Source of the DNA: Hirschia maritima DSM 19733
GTDB taxonomy: Bacteria; Pseudomonadota; Alphaproteobacteria; Caulobacterales; Hyphomonadaceae
Assembly: GCF_000378345.1 (NCBI RefSeq)
Contig: NZ_KB899546.1
Coordinates: forward strand, 62,001-126,000
Reading direction: 5' to 3'
DNA: 64,000 nt
Numbering within the stretch: position 1 is the stretch's first letter; every line of letters begins with the position of its first letter. Under the pieces are notes generated by a model. The model was not told the DNA's origin. It worked only from the letters and a program-made list of their open reading frames with translations, and made no database searches. A program made the position numbers and the translations under genes. Positions 18,953-27,501 of the stretch are shown here, in pieces.

Positions 18953-20038
18953 ATGCGCTACAATAATCATTTCAAAGTCTATGATCGCGAAATTGCCCTA
19001 GACCAGCCCACCTATTTCATCGCTGATATTGCTGCCTCTCACGATGGCGATTTAGAACGCGCTAAGGACCTGATTTGGAAAGCAAAAGAAGCTGGTGCTG
19101 AATGCGCTAAGTTCCAACACTTCTTAGCCAAAGATATTGTGTCAGACCGAGGGTTTAAACAACTAGGCGGGCAGATGGCGCACCAGTCCAAATGGAAAAA
19201 GTCAGTCTATGATATTTTTGACGAATTCCACCTTCCCCGTGAATGGACACCAACCCTCGCAGAAACATGCCAAAAAGCTGGCATTCATTATATGACGACT
19301 CCCTATGATATCCCTGCGATTGATATGAATGATGACCTTTGTGGTGCTTGGAAAATTGGGTCTGGCGATGTTAGCTGGCCGCAATTCATTTCTGAAGTAT
19401 CCAAACGCGGAAAACCTATGTTTGTTGCCACTGGTGCATCTGACATGGAAGAATCCATACGCGCTGCCGAAGCTGTTCTCGCGCATAATCGCGAGCTGTG
19501 CTTAATGCAGTGTAATACGAACTATACAGGCAGCGACGATAATTTTGCTAATGTGAATTTGAATGTTCTCAAAGCATTCGCCATGGCCTTTCCCGGATTG
19601 CCGCTTGGTCTATCTGACCACACACCCGGGCATTCTGCTGTATTGGGGGCTGTTGCATTGGGAGCCCGCGCGATTGAAAAACACTTTACAGATGACAATA
19701 ATCGCGAAGGCCCCGATCATGGTTTCTCCATGACACCTACCACATGGCGCGACATGGTGGATCGTACGCGAGAACTAGAATCCGCTCTTGGGGATGGTGT
19801 GAAACGCGTGGAACCCAACGAGGGAGATAGCATCGTGGTTCAACGTCGCTGTTTGCGCGTAAAACATGCTCTACCTAAAGGTCATGTTCTATCGCAAGAT
19901 GATATTGAAGCTCTACGCCCAGCCCCCCGCAATGCTTATGAACCTCATGCATTGGATACTGTAATTGGCCGTGAATTACTGGACGATCTCGTTTTTGGAG
20001 ATGCACTTACACCGGATAACACAAAGGCGAAAAGCTAA
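18953..20038 (+). CDS. NeuB/PseI-like nonulosonic acid synthase
   Basis: Condenses phosphoenolpyruvate with a six-carbon amino sugar to give a sialic acid-like nine-carbon acid. The 361-residue product shows the family features ADIAASHDGDLERAKDLI, AECAKFQHF, KIGSGDVSWPQFI, QCNTNYTG, LSDHTPGHSAVLGAVALGARAIEKHFT, and a C-terminal SAF antifreeze-like domain (RRCLRVKHALPKGHVLSQDDIEALRP). Length is normal for NeuB. Which sugar it makes (pseudaminic, legionaminic or neuraminic) is undecided; the PseB-like gene next door favours pseudaminic. Confidence 0.85.
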   Translation: MRYNNHFKVYDREIALDQPTYFIADIAASHDGDLERAKDLIWKAKEAGAECAKFQHFLAKDIVSDRGFKQLGGQMAHQSKWKKSVYDIFDEFHLPREWTPTLAETCQKAGIHYMTTPYDIPAIDMNDDLCGAWKIGSGDVSWPQFISEVSKRGKPMFVATGASDMEESIRAAEAVLAHNRELCLMQCNTNYTGSDDNFANVNLNVLKAFAMAFPGLPLGLSDHTPGHSAVLGAVALGARAIEKHFTDDNNREGPDHGFSMTPTTWRDMVDRTRELESALGDGVKRVEPNEGDSIVVQRRCLRVKHALPKGHVLSQDDIEALRPAPRNAYEPHALDTVIGRELLDDLVFGDALTPDNTKAKS

Positions 20039-20568
20039 TGCTGTCAGGTGAATTTGTAAATTTACGCGCCATCGAGCAAACAGACCTCGAACCATTGCGT
20101 CAATGGCGAAACAAACCCGAAATGCGTCGCTTCTTCAGAGAGTACAGAGAGATCTCACCAGAGATGCAACAAAAATGGTTTGAAAACCATGTTCTAAACG
20201 ACCCTCGGACACGCATGTTTGCGATTGAACGCAAATCAGATTCCGCACTCATGGGTGCTTGCGGGTTGTGCTATATAGATGCGATCAACCAAAATGCGGA
20301 TTTTTCAATTTATTTGGGAATTGACGATCTCTATATAGACGAAAAATTCGCTTCTGACGCTGGTAAAGTTCTGATCCAATACGGCTTTGAAGAGTTAAAT
20401 CTACATCGTATTTGGGCTGAGATTTATTCCATCGATGAACCCAAACAAGCATTCTTGCCAAGCCTTGGATTTGAACTGGAGGGCACTCATCGCGAGACAC
20501 ATTTCACTGAGGGTAAATGGGTAAATAGTTTATTCTATGGATTGCTTTCTTCTTCCCAAGCGCGCTGA
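20038..20568 (+). CDS. GNAT acetyltransferase (PseH/RimJ-like)
   Basis: A 176-residue N-acetyltransferase of the GNAT fold. The family pattern is visible: LRAIEQTDLEPLRQWRN at the N-terminus, the acetyl-CoA loop near FASDAGKVLIQYGFEELNLHRIWAEIYSIDEP, and LGFELEGTHRE. Such enzymes acetylate the 4-amino group in pseudaminic acid synthesis, which fits its place as last gene of the operon (TAATG overlap with the synthase). Its 3' end overlaps the convergent gene at 20535 by 34 bases. Confidence 0.78.
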   Translation: MLSGEFVNLRAIEQTDLEPLRQWRNKPEMRRFFREYREISPEMQQKWFENHVLNDPRTRMFAIERKSDSALMGACGLCYIDAINQNADFSIYLGIDDLYIDEKFASDAGKVLIQYGFEELNLHRIWAEIYSIDEPKQAFLPSLGFELEGTHRETHFTEGKWVNSLFYGLLSSSQAR

Positions 20569-21803
20569 TCCAATCCATAAACCGCACTTCGGCGAACTTG
20601 GCGTCCACGGCGAATAGACCGAAAAAAAGTATCTAGGGTTAACCACACCAGAGTTAATCCCATACCAATTAACAACGTCATCATCACACGAAGTTTAGAA
20701 GTCCATTTAACTGGTGTTTGTGCTGCCGTAAGTGCCGATCCACCTTCCATAGACAACAACGCTAAAGCTCTATCTCCACCAGCTTCGGTAAGTAAAATTG
20801 CGCGCTGAAGATCCAAATCGTTTCGTACATATGAAAGCAAACGAATGGTCGCATGTGGAGAAATTTTCTCAGAAACACTGTGAATTAAACGCAGCTGTTC
20901 TTCCAGCCCCTCCAATTCCCTCACATCAATTCCTTCACGGATGATATCAAGAACGACATCCCCTTTAGCTGCAATTCCCAATGCACCCGAAAAACGAACT
21001 GTTAGATCGCGTTTTATACGTTCGGGCGGAGCAACATTAAATAATCGACGTTGGAAATGCCTTCTAAAATCTTCATTCATATTGCCCGAACGGTCGGCTG
21101 CTCGAACGATTGAAGCACCAGCACGCTCTTTATCTCCAAGGGCACTAAGACCGATTCCAGACAGAGTAAAAGCAAAACTGTCAATCTTCTGCCCTCTCAC
21201 CCATTGAGCAGCTTGTAGCGCCAAATCTCTTTCATCACCAAGTACGTTTAGCCCTGCATTGGCCGAAGCATTTCTATCGATAATTTCGTCACTTTGCTCA
21301 CTCAATGTTGATTGCGGGTCGGCTGTTTGCGTAGCTGCACGCCAAATCGCCCTCAAAGGTGAAATGGCTTGCTCATATGAATATCGCACATCTTCATCGA
21401 GGTATTTTAACGCGGCTTGTTCAATCGCGGCATCACCTTGAACCTCGAGAACTTTAGCCGATACAAGCAAAGATGCTGAATTCTTCTCATCCAACATGTT
21501 CGGAGCTGCCAACAACAGGCCATGTGCTGTTCTCAAATTCCCACGTTCAACTTGCTCTTTCACCAATCGCGACCAAGTTTCACGCCGAGACCCCTGACCA
21601 GACATTAGAGACTGGAAACGTTGATCGATCACATCTCGTGTCTCAGCAAGAGAACCAGGCGTAACGTCAAAATCCATACCGTGACGACTAAAAGTATCAG
21701 AAACAATACGTGCTGCCAAAAGAGGTATTAGTGCCAAAAGCGCTAAAAAGAGCGCAGCACTTAACCAAGCAAAAGGAGCAGGTCGCTTTCGTTTATGATA
21801 CAT
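20535..21803 (-). CDS. Two-TM membrane protein of unknown function
   Basis: A 422-residue protein I do not recognise. It has an N-terminal membrane helix after a basic start (MYHKRKRPAPFAWLSAALFL), a long, probably helical middle region (about residues 40-360) and a second helix near the C-terminus (VMMTLLIGMGLTLVWLTL) followed by a basic tail. Topology suggests a periplasmic middle region tethered at both ends. ATG 21803 is preferred over an upstream TTG because AGG lies close by. It is divergent from the FlaEY-like gene and sits beside the sugar operon, so a part in flagellar or surface glycan assembly is possible but is only a guess from position. Confidence 0.65.
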   Translation of the reverse strand: MYHKRKRPAPFAWLSAALFLALLALIPLLAARIVSDTFSRHGMDFDVTPGSLAETRDVIDQRFQSLMSGQGSRRETWSRLVKEQVERGNLRTAHGLLLAAPNMLDEKNSASLLVSAKVLEVQGDAAIEQAALKYLDEDVRYSYEQAISPLRAIWRAATQTADPQSTLSEQSDEIIDRNASANAGLNVLGDERDLALQAAQWVRGQKIDSFAFTLSGIGLSALGDKERAGASIVRAADRSGNMNEDFRRHFQRRLFNVAPPERIKRDLTVRFSGALGIAAKGDVVLDIIREGIDVRELEGLEEQLRLIHSVSEKISPHATIRLLSYVRNDLDLQRAILLTEAGGDRALALLSMEGGSALTAAQTPVKWTSKLRVMMTLLIGMGLTLVWLTLDTFFRSIRRGRQVRRSAVYGLDQRAWEEESNP

Positions 21804-21969
21804 TTGCAACCTGACACTCAACTCTTGGACACAGATCAGACAAGGATAACACAGGAATCAAAATCAATTTAATCCTGTTAGCTATTTCGTCACGACATTC
21901 GATTATATTCAAGAGTGAATTCCCGCCTAAACGGTAATTTCTGTGGGTTTCGTCAATGGATGTGTCGCA

Positions 21970-24783
21970 ATGGTTGTAAATGTCGATTTTTCGCTTGTAG
22001 GTGCGTACATGAATGCTCGTATGAACGAGCGTCTTGTTGGCACGAGCTTTCAAGCCAATTCTACGCAGCAGGCTCCTTCTGCGCAAGCAACTGATGAGCT
22101 TGCAGCGGGTACTCCACCTTGGAAAGCAGCTGAAGAAACTCAATCCGATGACGATATCCTTTCCACAGCATTTGCTTCTTTAAAATCAGGCAATTTCATT
22201 TCTGCCTCTGATAAAAGAACAGCTCTCGAGGCCAAAGACGATTCCACCAAACTGTTCATTGCGTATGAAGCACTTGAATCCTTGCAAACAATCGCAACGG
22301 CGGTGGAAAAAGGACTACTCAAAGAATCTTACTACGAGTTGGCAGAAAAGCGGCTAAATGAAGGCATTGCAGAGATCTCTGAGTTTATTGGAAGCTCGGA
22401 TTTTGACTCAGTTACTATGCTGGCCAGTGCCAAACTAGATAAAACAACGTCTGAAGTTACCATTGCACGCGCCTCATATGAATACACAACAGATATAACC
22501 CACTCGGGCGCTAAAGATGACCCAGTCACGGCATGGGCGGGTATATCCGGTTTTTCGATCACGGTTGATCGTGTCAATCAATCTGACACTCTCAACATCG
22601 ATCTTTCTTCTCTAGCGGATAATGAACGTACGCTGGAAAACGTGACCGACCTAATCAACCAACAGCTAGAGTCTGTTGGGGCATCATCAAAATTTTATCC
22701 GCAACAAATCGGTGAGAAAAACGAATACGGCGTATATGCGGGTGATGATTGGGGAATGAAAATCAAAGGCTTACAAGGAGAGCACCTATCCTTCACAGCC
22801 AATACTTCTGCGCCTGCCCTCTTCATGGTTGGAGGTAGCGGTGCAGCAGGAGACGACAACACATTATCTGCGCAAATATCTAAATGGACTGGTTTAAGTG
22901 AGGCCTCACCAACCCGCACTAAAACAAATCTTTTCCTTGCTGAATCTACGGTCACACAAGAGGCAAAAGACGAAGACGAAATTGACCTAACAGAGCACAA
23001 TGACTCTCAATTCATCGCAACCAAAGCCGGACCAGATGGATCTATTTACGCGCTGGCGAATGTTGAAAATGATGTGAATGGCCAAAAAATTCTGAGCGAT
23101 AATGATCTGGCACTCGTCAAATATGACAGCACAGGAAAAGAGCTCTGGACACGCATTGTCGGTAATTCGGCCGAAATCACAGGAACCGATTTAGCGGTCG
23201 CACCAGATGGCCGCGTTGCGATAGCTGGATCTACAACCGACGAATTTGATTCCACTGCATTTGGTGGTGGCACTGATGGCTTCGTTATAATGTATAACGC
23301 AGATGGCCTTGAAACATCTGTTTATCAAGAAGCCACCCGCTTTGAAGACAAAATTACCTCTCTCGCTTTTGACTCCGCAGGTGCACTTTACATAGGTGGC
23401 AGCACCACAGGAAACATTGACGGCAATGGAAATGCTGGCGGTGTAGATGCTTACGTTGAAAAGCTGGATGTGCTGGGCAACAGAATGTGGATTAATCAAT
23501 TTGGGTCCGCAGAAGATGATACAGTAACTGCCATTACAATTGCTGATGATGGCACACCAATCGTCGCCACACGCAATGGCGAAGAAACAACTATTCAATC
23601 TGTAACAGGCGCGAGCTTTAGTGCATCAGATTGGTCGCATGATATTGGAAAAGCCAGTGTCACGACAATGGATTTCGATAGTGACGCCCTCTATCTAGGC
23701 GGTTCAACACGATACCCTACTCGCACAGCCAATGAATTTGGTGGAACAGCTTCCACTGATTATGACGCATTCGCGATCAAACTGAATGTCACAGATGGCG
23801 GCGGTAGCACCACTGTGACCGAAGATTGGTATCAAGGCTTCGGTGGCAGCGGCGAACAGGGAATATCTGAAGTTATCGCGCATGATGGCGCGCTTTACCT
23901 ATCAGGAACAGCTGGGAATTCCTTTGGCAGCCAAAGCATTGATGCAGATGAAAAACACGCCATCATAGCGTCTTTAGATGCATCAACCGGTGCCGAAAAC
24001 TGGGTCAACAGCCTAACAGGGCGTGGTAGCCAAGCTAACAGTGCCGGCATGACGCTTTCATCAACTGGATCTAGTGACCTTGATGCATTTGGTCTGCCCA
24101 ATGGCAAGCTAACAATGGGCGGCACATCTTATGTGAGCGATCATTCCGCAGCGCGTGTGGGCGACCATTTCACTCTCATTGTCGACGGTAAAGAAACCAA
24201 GATTGAGCTAGAAAGAGAAGACACGTATCGCGCGCTTACCTTCAAATTAAACGCCGCACTGGGACAAGATGGTACAGCCCTCGCGCGTCGTTCCAGCACC
24301 GGCGCTCAGGCACTCAGCATTCGCCCCGCCGAAGAAACCATTATTGAACTTGTCCCAGGTGATAAGGGCTCCGACCTTCTAAATGCCTTGGGATTAACGG
24401 CAGGGTTCCTCTATGATGAGCCGTCTTTGCTAGATGAAGACAAAAGCTCTGATGCACCTCCCCTCATTTCGCTGGATTTAGAATCGGCAGTTACGCTAAC
24501 CAGCGCTGCCTCAGCCAAATTTGATGTGGATGAAGATGGTAAATTGACCGAGAAAGAAAAACCCGTCACAGATGTGCTCAAAATGTTTGATGTCGCCTTG
24601 GCCAGTATCCGTACAGCCTATCGCCACGCAATTGATGATCCAACACTGAAAATTGATACATCGACAAATGCCAACAGCACGCAAGCATCAGCCTATCAAT
24701 TGGCCCAACAAGCCAACCTCCAAGCCGGCCTAGATCGCCTAACTGGCGGCGGTGGGGGTGGAACATTAGGTTTGTTTGCCTAA
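21970..24783 (+). CDS. flaEY: FlaEY-like flagellar regulatory/assembly protein
   Basis: A 937-residue protein resembling Caulobacter FlaEY, a product needed for normal flagellin assembly. N-terminal part is helical; the middle (about residues 330-680) has repeated propeller-type strands of the form D-x-A-x-x-V-K-x-D-x-x-G-x-x-x-W (for example LALVKYDSTGKELWTR, AYVEKLDVLGNRMWI); the C-terminus ends with helices and a glycine run followed by TLGLFA. A DVDEDGKLTEKEK segment looks like an EF-hand loop. No signal peptide is seen. ATG 21970 has GGA nine bases upstream; a GTG at 21943 is the alternative. Position beside pseudaminic-type genes supports a flagellar role. Identification is from memory of the family. 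Confidence 0.6.
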   Translation: MVVNVDFSLVGAYMNARMNERLVGTSFQANSTQQAPSAQATDELAAGTPPWKAAEETQSDDDILSTAFASLKSGNFISASDKRTALEAKDDSTKLFIAYEALESLQTIATAVEKGLLKESYYELAEKRLNEGIAEISEFIGSSDFDSVTMLASAKLDKTTSEVTIARASYEYTTDITHSGAKDDPVTAWAGISGFSITVDRVNQSDTLNIDLSSLADNERTLENVTDLINQQLESVGASSKFYPQQIGEKNEYGVYAGDDWGMKIKGLQGEHLSFTANTSAPALFMVGGSGAAGDDNTLSAQISKWTGLSEASPTRTKTNLFLAESTVTQEAKDEDEIDLTEHNDSQFIATKAGPDGSIYALANVENDVNGQKILSDNDLALVKYDSTGKELWTRIVGNSAEITGTDLAVAPDGRVAIAGSTTDEFDSTAFGGGTDGFVIMYNADGLETSVYQEATRFEDKITSLAFDSAGALYIGGSTTGNIDGNGNAGGVDAYVEKLDVLGNRMWINQFGSAEDDTVTAITIADDGTPIVATRNGEETTIQSVTGASFSASDWSHDIGKASVTTMDFDSDALYLGGSTRYPTRTANEFGGTASTDYDAFAIKLNVTDGGGSTTVTEDWYQGFGGSGEQGISEVIAHDGALYLSGTAGNSFGSQSIDADEKHAIIASLDASTGAENWVNSLTGRGSQANSAGMTLSSTGSSDLDAFGLPNGKLTMGGTSYVSDHSAARVGDHFTLIVDGKETKIELEREDTYRALTFKLNAALGQDGTALARRSSTGAQALSIRPAEETIIELVPGDKGSDLLNALGLTAGFLYDEPSLLDEDKSSDAPPLISLDLESAVTLTSAASAKFDVDEDGKLTEKEKPVTDVLKMFDVALASIRTAYRHAIDDPTLKIDTSTNANSTQASAYQLAQQANLQAGLDRLTGGGGGGTLGLFA

Positions 24784-24809
24784 GGAGGTTTTGTAGGTAT
24801 CGAGCCGTT

Positions 24810-24864
24810 TATCGCCCAAAAGGGACCCATTACCAAAATGGCAATGGGTCCCTTTTGGGCGATA
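24810..24864 (+). other. Very long hairpin (25-bp stem) after flaEY
   Basis: TATCGCCCAAAAGGGACCCA... pairs with its inverted copy ending in GGGCGATA: 25 bases per arm, one mismatch, five-base loop AAAAT. It lies 26 bases past the flaEY stop. No run of T follows, so it is not a standard terminator, though it would halt or protect a transcript. It could also be a remnant of a palindromic mobile element. Confidence 0.75.
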
Positions 24865-24925
24865 TGTAGCCTGGTTTCTAATATCCATAGAGTGGAGCGA
24901 AAAAGCGTTGGGACGTTTATTGGCT

Positions 24926-24960
24926 GAAAAAAGGGCGCGATGGTCATCACGCCCTTTTCG
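24926..24960 (-). terminator. Bidirectional-looking terminator
   Basis: GGGCGCGATG / CATCACGCCC (one mismatch) with AAAAAA before and TTTT after, so it can form a stem with a U-tract in both directions. It separates the flaEY side from the leftward lyase remnant and lipoprotein gene. Confidence 0.7.
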
Positions 24961-24974
24961 GTATGCAAATGGTT

Positions 24975-25343
24975 CTATTCGTAGCTAATATTTGTCACGG
25001 AATAGTCTTCGCTGTTCGCTTCTATTTTTCCAGAGTTGATAAGCTGGATATCTCCGATAACCGTAATTGGCCCACCATTGGTTAGAAATAGCTCTAGCGG
25101 CGCACCATCATTCCACGTCGTATCTGAGATATTCAAGCGCTGAACACCATGGAAGTACATTGATGCGCCAGATCTGTGAGTAGACCGTTTACCAACATTT
25201 GTAAGCGTGTTGTCAGTAACGGTTACCATAGATCCAAAAGTACTCTCATCTCTACCCCCCACAATACACAGTAGCGACTTCTTCTTTGATGTCTGTGAAA
25301 GTATTACCTGAGATCGTTAAATTCTGAAAAGGCTATATCCTGC
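24975..25343 (-). pseudogene. Remnant of a PL6-type alginate/chondroitinase-B-like lyase
   Basis: Reading leftward, bases 25343 to about 25262 encode FQNLTISGNTFTDIKEEVATVYCGG and then stop; one base out of phase, inside a run of six G, the frame continues as GRDESTFGSMVTVTDNTLTNVG and on to a stop at 24975. Joined, they form about 120 residues of right-handed beta-helix resembling the C-terminal part of family 6 polysaccharide lyases (the YxGGxDESTFG and SGASxYFHGVQ stretches). An in-frame TAG just upstream and the absence of the catalytic domain show it is a fragment, not a working gene. Family assignment is from motif memory. Confidence 0.65.
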
Positions 25344-25362
25344 TCGTGAAAGGATCTAATGT

Positions 25363-27153
25363 TTAGGGAATAATATCAACTGCTCGAAGATACCTTATCT
25401 CGCCCGTCTCTGGATAAGAGACTAAAATCCAATTTGTAAAATCTGTTTCAGTTTCTGTCGCGACTTCTTCAGCTCTTACACTAATCGCTGACCCAGCCCC
25501 TACACCATTGTCAAAACGTGTGGGTTCCTCAAACACTGGAAACTCGGCAATCCCCGCGTGGTCGTCCAAAATGTTTTCAAAATACAGCCCCTCACCGCCT
25601 GTCTTGGTGATGATAGCTAGGTCTAAACGAGTTTGGTCACCTGGCCGAATACCGCCAAAAGCTCCAGCAACTATTTGAACCGGTACACCTTCAGTCCAAC
25701 GGTATAGCTTGTGCTCTATATCGAGAGTATTTATTGTAAAAGAAAATCCAGCCGGATTTTGTGCTCTAAAACTCTCGCCCGACGGGAATTTTAAATAGAG
25801 TAGCAAATGCTCCCCCGGGTCTGCCCCTGTAGTCATCAGAATCAACATATAATCAGGGGTCGAACTTGCGCCTCCTCCGCCAACCACTTGAACGATTTCC
25901 AAATCTTCCTCAACTCCAGTTGGAAGCGGAACAGAACCCAATTCTTCATAGGGGTGATAAGGGTAAATCAATCCGTTCTCGGATACAGAGACATCTCCGC
26001 CATAAAAAACCAACTCTTTGCTTTTATAATCGACAGCTATAAAATTCCATGCAGAAAAAGGCGTTTCCATAGCAAACGGATAATACTGGTTATCAATTGG
26101 ATAAACGTAACAAAGTGACCTGCCTTCACCCAGGGTTTGATAGATTTCATACTCAAAAGACAAAGCCGTGTTGCCTCCGTAAGTTGGCTCTTTTGGCTGA
26201 ATCCCCATGATGGATATGCCCCTTTCTCGATGCCCAACCCATGCAAAATCAATTCCCTGCTCAGGCGTACCTTTCACAAAACATGCATCTTCAAATGGTA
26301 TTTCTTCCCTTTGGACGTAATGCCTAGACTCCGCGCCATTAGATGATCTCTCATAATCCTCCCCAAACCATTTTAAAGCACCTTCATTTTGGGAAAGAAT
26401 CGTCATTTCATTCCCTCCCAAGGAAACGAATTCTGAACAACATCCATGATAATTCAAGCTTGGAGCATCGATAAAAGAAATATCCTTTAGATCTACATCC
26501 CCAAGTGGATAATGGATCGGGTTCTGAGCAAATAGAGAGTCGGACCAAAATACGACTCTATAATCTTCGTTGGTAAGAGGGTTGGGCTGTTGAACTGCCA
26601 CAATCGCACCAACACTTCCGATCCCGCTAGAGGCCTCAGACAAAAACTTTCGTTCGCCTATTTTAAGCTCAAGTGCGGGCTGGACGACGTCTAGAATTTC
26701 ACCGGGACCCGAAGGAGAGGGCTTCACAAAAACCGAAAAAGTTTCAGTTTTTTCAACGTTCCCCAGGCGTGAAGCGCTGACTTCAAAAACCAACTCAACT
26801 GGTTCATTACCAATTAAGTCTGGAGCAACAAATTCAAATAGTCCAACCAGAACTTCTAATTTGTTATATGCTGCTGGCCCTTCAGTTTGTGTGACGAAAC
26901 CGCGATAGGTTTCATTGTCCGCTAATTCTCTAAGGTCGATCCAGAATTTTCTGTTTTCCCACACTTCGGCGGGAGCAATAATGTTTAGCTCGACTTCCTC
27001 TGTTGGAGTAGGTGTAGGCGTGGGAGTTGATGAGGGACTGGGACTTGCTATTGGAGTTGAGGCAACAGGGGACGTAGAATCTCCCCCTCCCGAGCACCCG
27101 ACAAATAAAACCTGAGCAGCACAAGCAGCGAGCAACCGCAATCCATTTTTCAT
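25363..27153 (-). CDS. Lipoprotein of unknown function
   Basis: A 596-residue predicted lipoprotein: signal peptide with lipobox LFVGC and lipidated Cys20, then a Ser/Pro/Thr-rich linker (STPTPTPTPT), then a large domain rich in beta strands, Tyr, Glu and Phe. The first ~110 residues of the mature part look like an Ig-like or cadherin-like module (VELVFEVSASRLGNVEKTETFSVFVKP). The rest may be a beta-propeller of FG-GAP type, but I see no firm repeat motif. Probably anchored to the outer membrane. It sits directly next to the decayed lyase fragment, so the pair may be left over from a polysaccharide-use island. Confidence 0.7.
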   Translation of the reverse strand: MKNGLRLLAACAAQVLFVGCSGGGDSTSPVASTPIASPSPSSTPTPTPTPTEEVELNIIAPAEVWENRKFWIDLRELADNETYRGFVTQTEGPAAYNKLEVLVGLFEFVAPDLIGNEPVELVFEVSASRLGNVEKTETFSVFVKPSPSGPGEILDVVQPALELKIGERKFLSEASSGIGSVGAIVAVQQPNPLTNEDYRVVFWSDSLFAQNPIHYPLGDVDLKDISFIDAPSLNYHGCCSEFVSLGGNEMTILSQNEGALKWFGEDYERSSNGAESRHYVQREEIPFEDACFVKGTPEQGIDFAWVGHRERGISIMGIQPKEPTYGGNTALSFEYEIYQTLGEGRSLCYVYPIDNQYYPFAMETPFSAWNFIAVDYKSKELVFYGGDVSVSENGLIYPYHPYEELGSVPLPTGVEEDLEIVQVVGGGGASSTPDYMLILMTTGADPGEHLLLYLKFPSGESFRAQNPAGFSFTINTLDIEHKLYRWTEGVPVQIVAGAFGGIRPGDQTRLDLAIITKTGGEGLYFENILDDHAGIAEFPVFEEPTRFDNGVGAGSAISVRAEEVATETETDFTNWILVSYPETGEIRYLRAVDIIP

Positions 27154-27501
27154 CAGACCGATTTCCTATTTTAAGCACGCAAATGAGGTATTTAGTGAAA
27201 CAACTTAACCAAGCATATCAACTAAAACGGGAAACCCAAATATGCAATGGCTTATTAAACTCTTGATTGGGTGTCTTAATAAGCCAAGGCATGCTAGTTT
27301 CCGATGCTCGCGTTTGCAATTAGAACAAGTACAAGGCCTGCTGAATAAGGCAGGTTGCGAAGGGAAATAAAATACCTTTTCTGCATGAGGCTTTACGCAA
27401 CGGCATAACAGCCATTCATGTAGGTGAGTGAAGTGTCGGTTATTGGCGAAAAGCCGCCCTTCTCAGGACGGCCTTTCTGACATCAAATTCTTCAGAGCTA
27501 T
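27154..27501. other. Non-coding stretch with inverted repeats
   Basis: No credible gene. It holds an 11-bp perfect inverted repeat (TGGCTTATTAA ... TTAATAAGCCA, 27248-27286, 17-base loop), a small hairpin CCTGC/GCAGG (27337-27354), and the terminator of divL at its right end. Promoter elements for the leftward lipoprotein should lie near 27160-27200 but none is clear. Confidence 0.6.
27449..27480 (-). terminator. Terminator of divL
   Basis: On the minus strand GCCGTCC-TGAGAA-GGGCGGC (one G-U pair) is followed by TTTT. It begins about 29 bases after the divL stop. Confidence 0.75.

Noticed and set aside
21840-21969. Sigma-54 promoter upstream of flaEY
   Set aside because: No TGGCAC-N5-TTGC-like sequence could be found, although flagellar genes of this group often have one.
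24780-24968. 62-codon minus-strand frame across the long hairpin
   Set aside because: Its translation is dictated by the inverted repeat and terminator; no gene-like signal.
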